DNA from: Thermus arciformis
Lineage (GTDB): Bacteria > Deinococcota > Deinococci > Deinococcales > Thermaceae
DNA: 58,107 bases
Assembly (NCBI RefSeq): GCF_900102145.1
Contig: NZ_FNBC01000014.1
Span: forward strand, 1 to 58,107
Direction of reading: 5' to 3'
A model generated the notes under the pieces. It worked only from the letters and a program-made list of their open reading frames with translations, made no database searches and was not told the origin of the DNA. A program made the position numbers and the translations under genes. Below, in pieces: positions 45,134 to 55,600 of the stretch; within the stretch, counting starts at the first letter, position 1, and each line of letters starts with the position of its first letter.

Positions 45134-47902
45134 ATGGACCACCGCCTCGGTTCCCTCGTCGCCTACCGCGGGCGCCCCTGGATCCTTGCCGACCGGGAGG
45201 GGGATCTCCTCTATCTCCGTCCCCTGGGGGCCGAAGACCTCCTCCCGGTGCGGCTGGACCTCGTGGCGGCCCTCCGCGAGGTCCTCCCCCACGAGGACCT
45301 CTCCCCCGCCTCCTTTCCCCTGCCCAAGGCAACCCCTCTGGCCTCGCCCCAGGAGTTCCGCCTCTTTCTGCAGGGAGCGAGGCTTCTCCTCCGGGATGGC
45401 ACCGCTCCCTTGAGAAGCCTAGGCCGGGTTGGGGTGCGCCCCAGAACTTACCAGCTCGTCCCCCTCCTTATGGCCCTAAAGCTCCACCCCGTGCGCCTCC
45501 TCATCGCCGACGACGTGGGGGTGGGGAAGACCGTGGAGGCGGGCCTCGTAGCCCGGGAGCTCCTGGACCGGAAGCTCGCCCGAAGGCTCGCCGTCCTGGC
45601 CCCGCCCCACCTCCTGGACCAGTGGGCCGAAGAGCTACGGGACAAGTTCGCCCTCGATGCCGTGGTGGTTTCGGCGGGGGGCCTCGCCCGCCTGGAGCGG
45701 AGCCTCCCCCCTGGGGAGAACCTCTACCGCCACTTCCCGGTGGTGGTGGCGAGCATCGACTTCGTGAAGCACGAGCGGCACAAGGCCCTCTTCCTGGAGG
45801 GGGCTCCGGAGCTTGTCATCGTGGACGAGGCCCACGGGGCAGTGGGCGGCCCCAGCGAGGCGTTGCAGAAGCGCTACGAGTTGGTGCGGGCCCTGGCGGA
45901 GGACCCAAACCGCCACCTCCTCCTCCTCACCGCCACCCCTCACAGCGGCCTCCCCGAGGCCTTCAGCCGCCTCCTAGGCCTCCTCTCCCCTGAGTTCGCC
46001 ACCTGGGACCTCGCCCGCCTGGACGAGGAGAAGCGGGCCCGCCTAGCCCAGCACTTTGTCCAGCGCACCCGGAAGGACATCGCCGCCGCCTGGGAGGGGG
46101 CTTCCCTCTTCCCCGAGCGGGAGGTGCGCTACGAAACCTACCTCCTCTCCCCTGAATACCGCGCCCTCTACGAGGCCACCTACCGCTACGCCCGCGAGGT
46201 GGTGCGCCAAAGCGAGGGTCTCGCCGAGGGGCGGAGGCGTATGCGGTGGTGGGCGGCCCTCACCCTGCTCCGCACGGTCATGTCCAGCCCCCAAAGCGCC
46301 AGGGCCGCCCTGGAGCGGAGGGGGATCCCTCTGGAAGATGAGGAGGCCCTCCTGGACCTCGCCCCCCAGGTTTACGAGGGCTCGGAGACCACGCCTACGG
46401 ACGAAGTGCCCGAGGCCCTGGTGGACCTCGCCGAGCGGGAGGCCTCGGGGCTGGTGGAGGGGGCGGGAAGGAAGCGCCTCTCCGGCCTAAAGCGCCTGGT
46501 GGAGGCCCTGACCCCGGAGAAGGACACCAAGCTCCAGGGCCTCCTCTCGCTCCTCTCGGACCTCCTCCGCAAGGGGCACCATCCCGTGGTCTGGTGCCAC
46601 TTTGTGGACACGGCGGAGTACGTGGGGGAGGCGGTGCGGAAGGCTTTCCCCGAGGCCCACGTGGCCGTGGTCACCGGGCGGATGGACGGGGAGGCCCGCC
46701 GGGAGGCGGTGGAGGCCCTGATGGAGGAGGCCCCCAGGGTTCTGGTGGCCACGGACTGCGTTTCCGAGGGGGTTAACCTGCAACGGGGCTTCACCGCTGT
46801 GGTCCACTACGACCTGCCCTGGAACCCGAACCGCCTCGAGCAGCGGGAGGGGCGGGTGGACCGCTACGGCCAGAGGGCCAGGCGGGTGGTGGCCGTGCGC
46901 TACCGGGGGAAGGACAACCCCGTGGACGAGAAGGTGGTGGAAGTCCTCCTCAGGAAGGCGGAGGAGATCCGCAAGGCCCTCGGAGTCCACGTCCCCGTCC
47001 CCGAGGAGGAGCGCTACGTGGTGGACCGCATGGTGCGGAGCCTCTTCTACGAGGGGGAGCAGCCCCTCCTCTTCGCCGAGAGCACCTTCCTGGAGGAGCG
47101 CTGGGGCCGGGATGTGGAGCGGGAGCGGGAGAACCGTTCCCGCTTCGCCCAGCGGGCCCTCCGCCCTGAGGAGGCCCTGAAGGCCCTCGAGGGCACCGAC
47201 GCCGTCCTCGGGAGCCCCGAGGAGGTGCGGGACTTCGTCCTCCTTGCGGCCAAGGTGGTGGGCCTCGAGGTCAGGGAGAGGGACGGGGGCTACGAGTTCC
47301 GCCCCTCTCCCACCCTGCCTGAACCCCTGCTCGCCCCTTTCCGGGACGCCAAGGGGAAGGAGCGTCCCCTCTTCCTGGCCTTCCAGGACCCCCCTCCCGA
47401 GGGGGCGAGCTTTGCCGGGCGCGCCCATCCCCTGGTGGTGGCCCTGGCCCGCCACTTCCTGGAAGGGGCCCTCCGGGGGGAGAGGGGGCGGTATGCGGTG
47501 CGGCGGGTGGCAGGGATAGGCCGGGCCCACTACCTCTACCTCCTCCGCCCCCGGTTCCTCCTGAGGAGCCGGGAAGGGGAAGTGGTCGGGGAGGAGGTCC
47601 TCCTCCTCGCCTTGGGTCCTGAGGGGCTCCTTAAGGGAGAGCAGGCGAGGGAGCTTCTCTCCCTCGAGGCCAAGGGGAACGTCTCCTCCGAGGAGGCGCG
47701 AGAGTTCTTCACGCTTGCCCTCAAGCGGTACGAGGAGGGCAGGGGAGCGGTGGAGGCGTACCTGGGGGAGCGGGCCCGGGAGATTCGGGAGGCCCACCGG
47801 GCCCTGAGGCGGGCGGCGAGGGAGCGGGTGGGGGACCTCGAGGTGGAGCCCGTCCCGCCCCCCGACCTGCTTGGGGTCTTGGCCCTGGTTCCCGCGAGGT
47901 GA
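45134..47902 (+). CDS. SNF2/DrmD-like helicase
   Basis: A 922-aa SF2 ATPase of the SNF2/HepA type. Motifs in order: I DDVGVGKTVEAGL (about 124-136), II IVDEAH (about 229-234), III LLLTATPH, V SEGVNLQ (about 544) and VI REGRVDRYGQ (about 568-577). The C-terminal about 300 residues are an accessory region. It resembles DrmD, the first gene of class 1 DISARM. It would translocate on DNA, probably with the methylase encoded next. A TAAGAT -10 (45119-45124) sits 9 nt before the ATG. Confidence 0.83.
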   Translation: MDHRLGSLVAYRGRPWILADREGDLLYLRPLGAEDLLPVRLDLVAALREVLPHEDLSPASFPLPKATPLASPQEFRLFLQGARLLLRDGTAPLRSLGRVGVRPRTYQLVPLLMALKLHPVRLLIADDVGVGKTVEAGLVARELLDRKLARRLAVLAPPHLLDQWAEELRDKFALDAVVVSAGGLARLERSLPPGENLYRHFPVVVASIDFVKHERHKALFLEGAPELVIVDEAHGAVGGPSEALQKRYELVRALAEDPNRHLLLLTATPHSGLPEAFSRLLGLLSPEFATWDLARLDEEKRARLAQHFVQRTRKDIAAAWEGASLFPEREVRYETYLLSPEYRALYEATYRYAREVVRQSEGLAEGRRRMRWWAALTLLRTVMSSPQSARAALERRGIPLEDEEALLDLAPQVYEGSETTPTDEVPEALVDLAEREASGLVEGAGRKRLSGLKRLVEALTPEKDTKLQGLLSLLSDLLRKGHHPVVWCHFVDTAEYVGEAVRKAFPEAHVAVVTGRMDGEARREAVEALMEEAPRVLVATDCVSEGVNLQRGFTAVVHYDLPWNPNRLEQREGRVDRYGQRARRVVAVRYRGKDNPVDEKVVEVLLRKAEEIRKALGVHVPVPEEERYVVDRMVRSLFYEGEQPLLFAESTFLEERWGRDVERERENRSRFAQRALRPEEALKALEGTDAVLGSPEEVRDFVLLAAKVVGLEVRERDGGYEFRPSPTLPEPLLAPFRDAKGKERPLFLAFQDPPPEGASFAGRAHPLVVALARHFLEGALRGERGRYAVRRVAGIGRAHYLYLLRPRFLLRSREGEVVGEEVLLLALGPEGLLKGEQARELLSLEAKGNVSSEEAREFFTLALKRYEEGRGAVEAYLGERAREIREAHRALRRAARERVGDLEVEPVPPPDLLGVLALVPAR

Positions 47903-47943
47903 GAGATGTGGGATTACACCAGGTACATCGAGGAGGGAAGGCC

Positions 47944-50900
47944 GTGATCGGACTGGTCGCCGAACCGAAGGCTTCCAGGAGGAGGGGGGAGGAGAGCGCC
48001 CTCCGCCTCGAGGGCGGCCTCTTCGGCCCCGAGTTCCTGGCCCTTCTGGAGAAAGGAACCGTGCCCTTCCAGACCCCGAGGGACTTTGGCCTGCCTAGGG
48101 GGCGCTCTCTCCAGGAGGAGATCGCCGAGAGCTACCGGGAGGCCAAGACCCTCTACGCCCTCTTCCGGGCGAGGCTGGAGCGGGCCCTGGGCACCGAGGC
48201 CGAGGGGGAGGTGACCCGGGAGCGCTGGGTGAAGCCCTTCCTCTCCCTCCTGGGCTACCGCCTGAGCTACCGGGGGCACGCCGAGGCGGGGGACAGGAAG
48301 TACGAGATCCTCTACCGGGCGGACGAGATGGAGGAGGCCCCCCCGGTCCACGTGGTGCCCTGGGGTCAGGACCTCTCCCGGGCCACCCGGAGGGGCCGTT
48401 CTCCCCACGGCCTCCTGCAGGACTACCTGAACGCCTCGGAACACCTCTGGGGCCTCGTGACCAACGGCCGCGTCCTCCGCCTCCTGCGTAAGACCCCCTT
48501 CGTGAGGCGCCAGGCCTACTTGGAGGTGGACCTCGAGGCCCTCATGGAGGAGGACCGCTTCGGCGAGTTCGCCCTGGTCTACCGCCTCCTGCACCGCTCT
48601 CGCCTGCCGCGGGATGCCGCCACCGCCCACGAGGCCCCCGTGGAGCGCTACCACCTGATGGCCGTGGAGCAGGGCGAGCGGGTCCGGGAGGGCCTCCGGG
48701 AGGCGGTGGAGGGCTTCCTCCAGGAACTCGGCACGGGCTTCCTTCGGGGACCCATGGGCGAGGAGCTCGCCCGGGATCCCGAGGCCCTCTACCACGACCT
48801 CCTCCGCCTCGCCTACCGGGTCCTCTTCCTCCTGGTGGCCGAGGCCAGGGGAGTTCTGGGCGGGGACGAGGTCTACCGGGAGGCCTTCGGCCTTCACCGC
48901 CTCCTCCGCCTCTCCGAGAGGCGGGAGGCCTACACCGAGGACCCCGACCTCTGGCTCGGGCTCAAGACCCTCTTCGAGCTCTTGAGGAACCCCGGGCTTC
49001 GGGTGAACGGAGCCCCCGCCGCCGAGGCGCTGGGCCTCGGCGTGCTCAACGGCGGTCTCTTCGGGGAGAGGCTCCGCTTGGAGGAGGCCCCTTTCTCCGT
49101 GGAGAACCGTCACCTGCTCGCCGCCTTCCGCCGCCTCGCCCTCTTCTACGACCCCGAGGCCAGGACCCTCAAGCGGGTGAACTACGCCGCCCTGGACGTT
49201 GAGGAGCTGGGCTCCGTGTACGAGAGCCTCCTGGACCACAGCCCCCAGGTGGTCTGGGAGGAGGGGGGGTGGGCCTTCCGCTTCGCGAGGGGAAGCGAGC
49301 GGAAGCGCACCGGGAGCTACTACACCCCCCACGAACTCGTGGACCTGGTGCTCAAGGAGGCCTTGGACCCGGTGGTGGAGGCCCGCCTGAAGGCCGCCGG
49401 GGACGATCCCAAGGCCCAGGAGGCGGCCCTCCTCTCCCTCAAGGTGCTGGACCCGGCCGCGGGGAGCGGGCACTTCCTCCTTGGAGCGGCGAGGCGCTTG
49501 GGGAGAAGGCTCGCCCAAATCCGCACCGGGGAAGAGGAGCCCTCGCCCGAGGCCTACCGGGAGGCGGTGCGTGACGTAGTGCAGAACTGCCTCTACGCCG
49601 TGGACAAAAACCCTTTGGCGGTGGAGCTCTGCCGCATGGCCCTCTGGATGGAAAGCTACGTGCCGGGGAAGCCCCTCTCTTTCCTGGACCATCGGGTGAA
49701 GTGCGGGGACTCTCTGGTGGGGGTACTGGACCCCAAGGTTCTGGTAGAGGGCATCCCGGACGGGGCTTACGAGGCCAAGGAGGGGGACGACAGGAGGTTT
49801 GCGAGGGAGGCGCGTGAGGCTAATCGCAGGGAGCGGGCTGGGGCGCAGGGGCTCTTTGACACGGACTTCTTCACTAAAGAAGAGGAGGACCATGCCAAGC
49901 TTCTGGAGGCCTTCGCTTGCCTCCCCGAGGACACCGCCGAGCAGGTAGCTGCCAAGGCCAGGCTCTACGAGGAGTTAAGGAGGAAGGGAACCTGGCGCAG
50001 GCTCCTCCTTGCTTCCCACCTCTGGACCGCCGCCTTCTTTCAACCCCTCCGGAGAGGAGAGCCTTTTATCACCTCGCGGCACGTGCGAGAAGTCTTGAAA
50101 GGGGGAAGGATCCCGGAAGCCGTGGAGGCTTTGGCCCATGTCTTTGCCGAACGCCACCGCTTCTTCCACTGGTGGCTGGAGTTCTCCGATGTCTTCCAGA
50201 AGGGCGGGTTTGACGTGGTGCTGGGGAACCCGCCTTGGGAGAGGCTGGAGGGTGAAACCCACTTTTACAGGCGCTCTGGAGCCTACCCATTGGCTTCTTC
50301 GGTTTCCAGCCTCAACACCTATCTCCTTTTCCTGGAGCGGATTCTTGCCCTTCGCCGCGGCGACGGTTTTATAGGCCTCTTGGTCCCCACGGGAATCGGC
50401 ACCGATGCTGGCGGAAAAGCCCTCTTCCAACATTTGTGGAACGGCGGCTTCCTCCAAAGGCTGTTAGACTTTGAAAACAGAAAGGGATTGTTTTCAGATG
50501 TAGACCGCCGTTTCCGGTTCTCCTTGGTGGTGGTGGGGCCCCCTCATCGGGAGAGGAGAGCAACGGTTGCTTTCTTCCTCCAGGAGCCTGAGGAGGCCAA
50601 TGACCCCCACCGGGTTTTTCCCCTAGACGACGAGGCCCTTTTCCTCTTCAACCCCAACAGCCGGACGCTTTCTTCTTTCCGCACGCGTCAGGATTACCTC
50701 TTGAACCGCCTGATTTACGAGCGGGCGGGGGTCTTCATACGGAGAGACGGAGAGGGGGGGGGAGTCAACCCCTGGATGGCCACTCCCGTCCTCTTGTTTT
50801 CTTCTGAAAGCAGTGCGGGCCACTTACTTCCTAAGAAGGGTGCTAGACGGGGCTCCTTTTGGACTCATGAGGGGAAGAGGTCCGTTCCCTTTATTGAGGC

Positions 50901-51879
50901 CAAGATGATCCACCAGTACGACCACCGCTACGCCACTTACGAGAACGGCCGGACCCGTTCTGTGGACTTGTCGGAGAAGAGGAATCCCTTCTATACTCCT
51001 GAACCCCAGTACCTGGTGGCGGAGGAGAGGCTTATCGATCGCCTGGGGAAGCTTGGGGCCGTTCCCCGATGGTTCCTGGCTTACCGAAACGTGGCTAGGG
51101 CTACCGACGAGCGTACTGTGATCGCCACGGCGGTTCCCTACAGCGCCGTCGGAGGGAAGGCCCCCGTCATTCTTTCCCCCCTCCCTGCCCCTAAGCGCTT
51201 GTGCCTTCTGGCAAACCTGAACAGCCTAGTCCTGGACTACGCCGCGCGTCAAAAGGTAGGGGGCACCGACATCACCGTCCAGCACCTGGAGCAACTCCCC
51301 ATTTTCCCTCCCGAAGCTTACAGGGAGAGGGAGATGGCCTTCATCGTCCCCCGCGTTCTGGAACTCCTTTACACCGCCTGGGACCTTGCTCCCTTGGTTC
51401 AAGAAGTCTGGGAAGAGGCAAGCGAGTTCTTGCGGGAGGTCATCCGAGCCTGGTGGAAAGATGCTCCAACCCATCCCGATGACCCACCTCCTTGGCTTGA
51501 GGAGTCTTACCCCTTCCCGCCCTTCCTCTGGGACGAGGAGCGGAGGGGGCGTATCCGAGCAGAACTGGATGCGTTCTACGCCAGGCTCTATGGTTTGAAT
51601 CGAAAGCAACTCCGGTACGTCTTGGACCCGAAGGACTTGACGGAGCGCGAGTTGGGCGACCTCCTCTCTCCTGAGGAGGAAGTGGAAGACCCTTTGGAAG
51701 AGGAAGGCTACCGGGCTCGCCAAGCCCGTAGCGCCTTTCACGGGGAAACCTTCCGGGTGATGAAGGAGAAAGAGATTCGGCGCTATGGGTTCTACCGCAC
51801 AAGGCGCCTGGTATTGGAAAGCTTCTTGGCGTTAGAGCTTTTTAAATCCAGGATGAAAGTGGCTTTGGAGGGGGAGTAG
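47944..51879 (+). CDS. Large N6-adenine DNA methyltransferase (DrmMI/PglX/Eco57I-like)
   Basis: A 1311-aa protein. The methylase core has KRTGSYYTPHELV (about 457-469), AdoMet motif I LDPAAGSGHF (about 501-510) and catalytic NPPW (about 762-765); N- and C-terminal regions probably hold specificity and helicase contacts. The start is uncertain. ATG 47906 has an ideal gaggtgag site but reads M-W-D-Y-T-R-Y-I-E-E-G-R-P then TGA, while GTG 47944 overlaps that stop in the long frame. Inserting one base would fuse them. GTG 47899 is a third option. The last third is visibly less GC-rich. Confidence 0.85.
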   Translation: MIGLVAEPKASRRRGEESALRLEGGLFGPEFLALLEKGTVPFQTPRDFGLPRGRSLQEEIAESYREAKTLYALFRARLERALGTEAEGEVTRERWVKPFLSLLGYRLSYRGHAEAGDRKYEILYRADEMEEAPPVHVVPWGQDLSRATRRGRSPHGLLQDYLNASEHLWGLVTNGRVLRLLRKTPFVRRQAYLEVDLEALMEEDRFGEFALVYRLLHRSRLPRDAATAHEAPVERYHLMAVEQGERVREGLREAVEGFLQELGTGFLRGPMGEELARDPEALYHDLLRLAYRVLFLLVAEARGVLGGDEVYREAFGLHRLLRLSERREAYTEDPDLWLGLKTLFELLRNPGLRVNGAPAAEALGLGVLNGGLFGERLRLEEAPFSVENRHLLAAFRRLALFYDPEARTLKRVNYAALDVEELGSVYESLLDHSPQVVWEEGGWAFRFARGSERKRTGSYYTPHELVDLVLKEALDPVVEARLKAAGDDPKAQEAALLSLKVLDPAAGSGHFLLGAARRLGRRLAQIRTGEEEPSPEAYREAVRDVVQNCLYAVDKNPLAVELCRMALWMESYVPGKPLSFLDHRVKCGDSLVGVLDPKVLVEGIPDGAYEAKEGDDRRFAREAREANRRERAGAQGLFDTDFFTKEEEDHAKLLEAFACLPEDTAEQVAAKARLYEELRRKGTWRRLLLASHLWTAAFFQPLRRGEPFITSRHVREVLKGGRIPEAVEALAHVFAERHRFFHWWLEFSDVFQKGGFDVVLGNPPWERLEGETHFYRRSGAYPLASSVSSLNTYLLFLERILALRRGDGFIGLLVPTGIGTDAGGKALFQHLWNGGFLQRLLDFENRKGLFSDVDRRFRFSLVVVGPPHRERRATVAFFLQEPEEANDPHRVFPLDDEALFLFNPNSRTLSSFRTRQDYLLNRLIYERAGVFIRRDGEGGGVNPWMATPVLLFSSESSAGHLLPKKGARRGSFWTHEGKRSVPFIEAKMIHQYDHRYATYENGRTRSVDLSEKRNPFYTPEPQYLVAEERLIDRLGKLGAVPRWFLAYRNVARATDERTVIATAVPYSAVGGKAPVILSPLPAPKRLCLLANLNSLVLDYAARQKVGGTDITVQHLEQLPIFPPEAYREREMAFIVPRVLELLYTAWDLAPLVQEVWEEASEFLREVIRAWWKDAPTHPDDPPPWLEESYPFPPFLWDEERRGRIRAELDAFYARLYGLNRKQLRYVLDPKDLTERELGDLLSPEEEVEDPLEEEGYRARQARSAFHGETFRVMKEKEIRRYGFYRTRRLVLESFLALELFKSRMKVALEGE

Positions 51880-51881
51880 GC

Positions 51882-52595
51882 ATGCGGAGTAACTTGTCCA
51901 AAGAGCTTTGGGAACTCACCCTGAAGATTAGGGAGTTAATGGAGGAAAAAGGGAAGTTCGCTTTCCCAGGCAGTGGCGTGCCTAGGGTTCTTCGCAATCG
52001 GGATACGTCCCCGCATGGGGCCAAGGGGCTTTTCTTGCTCTTGGCCAAAGCAGAAATTCCCTTCCCTGAAAGTTTGCCGCCCTTCTGGGAACGTGTTGTT
52101 TCTTGTCTTAAAGTTGAGGAAAAAGACCCTCACATTTTTACGCAAGGAAGACTACAAGAAACTTTCGAGGAAAAGACTTACAAGCTTATGGTTGAAAAGG
52201 GGTTCCGTGTCATAAGAACATGCAGTACAACGTGCCTCAAAGAATCGCAAGAGTGCTTAAAGCACGCCAATGCCTACGATTTTCTTATCATAGGCTCGGA
52301 CGAGGAGGGCGCACAGGGTGAAGCTTTGCTGGTGGAAGTCAAGAGCGACAGGAACATGCATACTGGGAACATCGCGTTGGAGCTGTTGCGTGACTTCCGC
52401 CCTAGGTCCCATGGAGTTGATGACGAGCGTAACCACGGATCTTTAATCAAAACAGGAGCTACTTTTTGGCAAGTGTACTACTATGACGAAAGGTCGGGGC
52501 ATATTAAGGCCGAAGTATTTAGCGTTCCCAAGCTAAAGGAAAGAGCCCATTCTGCTTTGTTAAAGATTGTTGAACTTTTTGATGAAATAAAATGA
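51882..52595 (+). CDS. PD-(D/E)XK-like nuclease of the defence operon
   Basis: A 237-aa protein. The core reads FEEKTYKLMVEKGFRVIRT, then NAYDFLII (D133) and ALLVEVKSDRNMHTGNIALE (E152-V-K154). The D...E-x-K set plus TGNIALE and a later 'IKTGATFWQVYYYD' resembles a PD-(D/E)XK family common in phages and restriction loci (VKxDR...TGN...E...T..D.W). It starts 2 nt after the methylase stop. Its codon use is much more AT-rich than its neighbours, so it was probably acquired separately. Confidence 0.65.
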   Translation: MRSNLSKELWELTLKIRELMEEKGKFAFPGSGVPRVLRNRDTSPHGAKGLFLLLAKAEIPFPESLPPFWERVVSCLKVEEKDPHIFTQGRLQETFEEKTYKLMVEKGFRVIRTCSTTCLKESQECLKHANAYDFLIIGSDEEGAQGEALLVEVKSDRNMHTGNIALELLRDFRPRSHGVDDERNHGSLIKTGATFWQVYYYDERSGHIKAEVFSVPKLKERAHSALLKIVELFDEIK

Positions 52596-52647
52596 GTGGG
52601 TATGTCCTGCTTTGGCTAAAATGAATCCGTTAAATTTGGAGGCGAGC

Positions 52648-55600
52648 ATGAGCGTGTTTGCACTCCACGCCAGGGCCCTCTCCACGTACAAGGACTTCGT
52701 CCGTTCCTTTGTCAAGATCGCCGACCCCCGCCTCCGCCAGTTCGTGGAGGAGGCCATTCTGGGGGACGCTGGGGGTCTTTGGCCCGAGCCCCTGGTCCAG
52801 CTCTCCCCCGCCTACGAGCAGGGAGCCACGGTGGACGAACTCGCAGAGGAAGGCCTCCTCCACCCCACCACCGCCAGGGTCTTTCGCAGGGCGGACGGAA
52901 GCCCCTTCCGCCTCTACCGCCACCAGGTGGAGGCCTTGCGCCGGGCGAGGGAAGGGAAGAGCTACGTCCTCACCTCGGGAACGGGCTCGGGGAAGAGCTT
53001 CGCCTACTTCATCCCCGTCCTGGACCTGGTGGCCCGGAACCCCGGCTTGAAGGGGCCTGTGGCCCTGGTGGTCTACCCCATGAACGCCCTGGTGAACTCC
53101 CAGCTCCACGCCCTCGAGGAACTCAAGGAGCGCTACGAGGCCCGGTACGGCGGACCTTTTCCCCTCCGCTTCGCCCGCTACACGGGCCAGACCACCGAGG
53201 ACGAGCGCCGGGCCATCCGGGAAAACCCGCCCCACCTTCTCCTCACCAACTACGTCATGGGCGAGTACCTGCTCACCCGGCCTGAGGACCACCCCCTGGT
53301 CTCCCCGCCTCCTTCCCCCCTTCCCTTCTTCCTGGTCTTTGACGAGCTCCACACCTACCGGGGGAGGCAGGGGGCGGACGTGGCCCTCCTGGCCCGGCGC
53401 TTCCGGGCGAGGGTAGGGGAAAGGCCCGTGGTCCACGTGGGCACCAGCGCCACCCTCATCGCCCGGGAGGGGGCCACCCCTGAGGAGCGGCGTGAGGCCG
53501 TGGCCCGCTTCGCCTCCACCTTCTTCGGACGGGACATTCCCCCGGAGGACGTGGTGGAGGAGTGCCTCACCCCCGCCACCCGGGGCGGGCCACCCTCGGA
53601 TGAGGAGCTCTGCGCCGGGGTGAGGACCCCGGTGCCCCGGCACCTCGAGGCCTTCTGCGCCCACCCTCTCGCCCGCTTTGTGGAGTACGCCTTGGGCCTG
53701 AAGGAGGAGGGAGGGGGCTATGCGAGAAGGAAGCCCAGGCCCCTCTCCGAGGTGGCGGCCGAGCTCGCCGAGCGAACGGGCCTCTCCCTCGAGGAGGCCA
53801 GGGGGCGCCTCGAGGAGGTTCTGGAGGTGGGGGCGGGGCTCGAGGAAGCGGGCCGCCCCCTCTTCGCCTTCAAGCTCCACCAGTTCGTTTCCCAGACCTC
53901 GGCGGTGCGGGCGAGCCTCGAGGGGGCGGAGACCCGGGAGTTCGGTCGGGAGCCCTTCGCGCCTTCCGGGAAGCTCCTCTTCCCCCTCTACTTCTGCCGG
54001 GGGTGTGGGCAGGACTACTACGCCGTGGTGAAGGTGGACGGACGCTTCCTCCCCAACGAGGACCTGGTGGGGGGCGAGGCCGAGGCAGGGGAGGTGGGCT
54101 ACCTGGCCTTCGTGGAGGACTTTGACCCCGAGAACGACCTCCCCGACTCCTGGTACGACAAGAGGGGGAGGCTGAAAAAAACCTGGGAGGGGCGGGCCCC
54201 CCGCCTCCTTTTCGTGGACCTTGAGGGCCGGATCGTGGCGGAGGGCACGCCGGAGGCCCGCCCCTTCTACTACCAGCCCGCTCCCTTCAGCCTCTGCCTC
54301 CGGTGCGGGGCGGACTGGACGGGGCAGGAGCGGGAGTTCACCAAGCTCACCTACCTGGGAAGCGAGGGGCGCACCTCGGCCACCACCGTCCTCGCCCTGA
54401 GCCTCCTGAGGAAGGCCCGGGAGGCGGGGGAGGGGAGAGACAAGCTCCTCTCCTTCACCGACAACCGCCAGGACGCCTCCCTGCAGGCGGGGCACTTCAA
54501 CGACTTCGTGCGCACGGTCATGGTGCGGGCCGCCCTGGTCCGGGCCCTGGAGCGGAGGGGCAGGCTAGACTACGTGGATCTCGCCCAGGAGGTGGTGAAG
54601 GCCCTCCCCTTGCGGGAGTTCGTCAAGAACAAGGAGCTTAAGGAGGACAGCCCCGCCATGGGGCGGGTGCGCCAGGTCCTGGAGGACCTCCTCCGCTACC
54701 GCCTCTACGCCGACCTGAGGCGGGGCTGGCGCTTCGCCCAGCCCAACCTGGAGGAGGTGGGCCTCCTGGAGGTGGGCTACCCCTACGCCGAGGGCGAGGG
54801 CTTCCTGCGGGAGGCGGCGCCCCTTTTCCCCCATCTCCCCGAAGAGGGGGTTCTGGAGGCCGTCCGCTTCTTTCTGGACCACCTGAGGCGCCACCTGGCG
54901 GTGGACTCTCCGGTCCTCAAGCGGGAGGGGTACGAGAGCCTGGTGAGGCGCACGGGGGAGCACTTGGACGAGTTCTGGGCCATCGACCCGACCACCGAAA
55001 CCCCCGTCCTCGCCGCCTCCTTCTCCCCCAAACCCGGCGAGGGCGAGGTGGGCTTCTCCCCGAGGGGGCGGGCGGGGCGGGAGTTCGCCCGGCGCTTCGG
55101 GGTGGTCCCGGACGCAGACTTCCTGGAACGCCTCGTTGCCCTCCTCATGGCCCACGACCTCCTCCGTAAGGTGGAGCCGGGCCGCTACCGCATCCCCGAG
55201 TCGGCCCTGGAGTGGCGCCGGGGGGGCGGAACCCCGCGCTTTGACCCCTTGCGATTCCGGGGCGGTGGGGCGCGGGAAGGGAACCGCTACTTCGCCCGCC
55301 TCTACCAGGAGAGCGCCGAGGTCCTGGCCCGCCTCGAGGCCCGGGAGCACACGGCCCAGGTGCGCCCCGAGGAGCGGGAGGTGCGGGAGAAGCGCTTCCG
55401 GGGCGAGGAGGAGCCCAGGCTTCCCTACCTCGTGGCCTCGCCCACCCTGGAGCTCGGGGTGGACATCGCCGACCTGGATATGGTCCACCTGCGGAACCTT
55501 CCCCCGACCCCGGCCAACTACGCCCAGCGGGTGGGGCGGGCGGGGAGGCAGGGCCAGCCCGGGCTTGTGGTGGCCTTCGCCGGGGCCTTCTCCCACCACG

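Noticed and set aside
47899-47943. GTG 47899 as the certain methylase start
   Set aside because: It makes a GTGA overlap but gives a shadow-like N-terminus, whereas ATG 47906 in another frame has the best ribosome site; the start is left at GTG 47944 with the conflict described.
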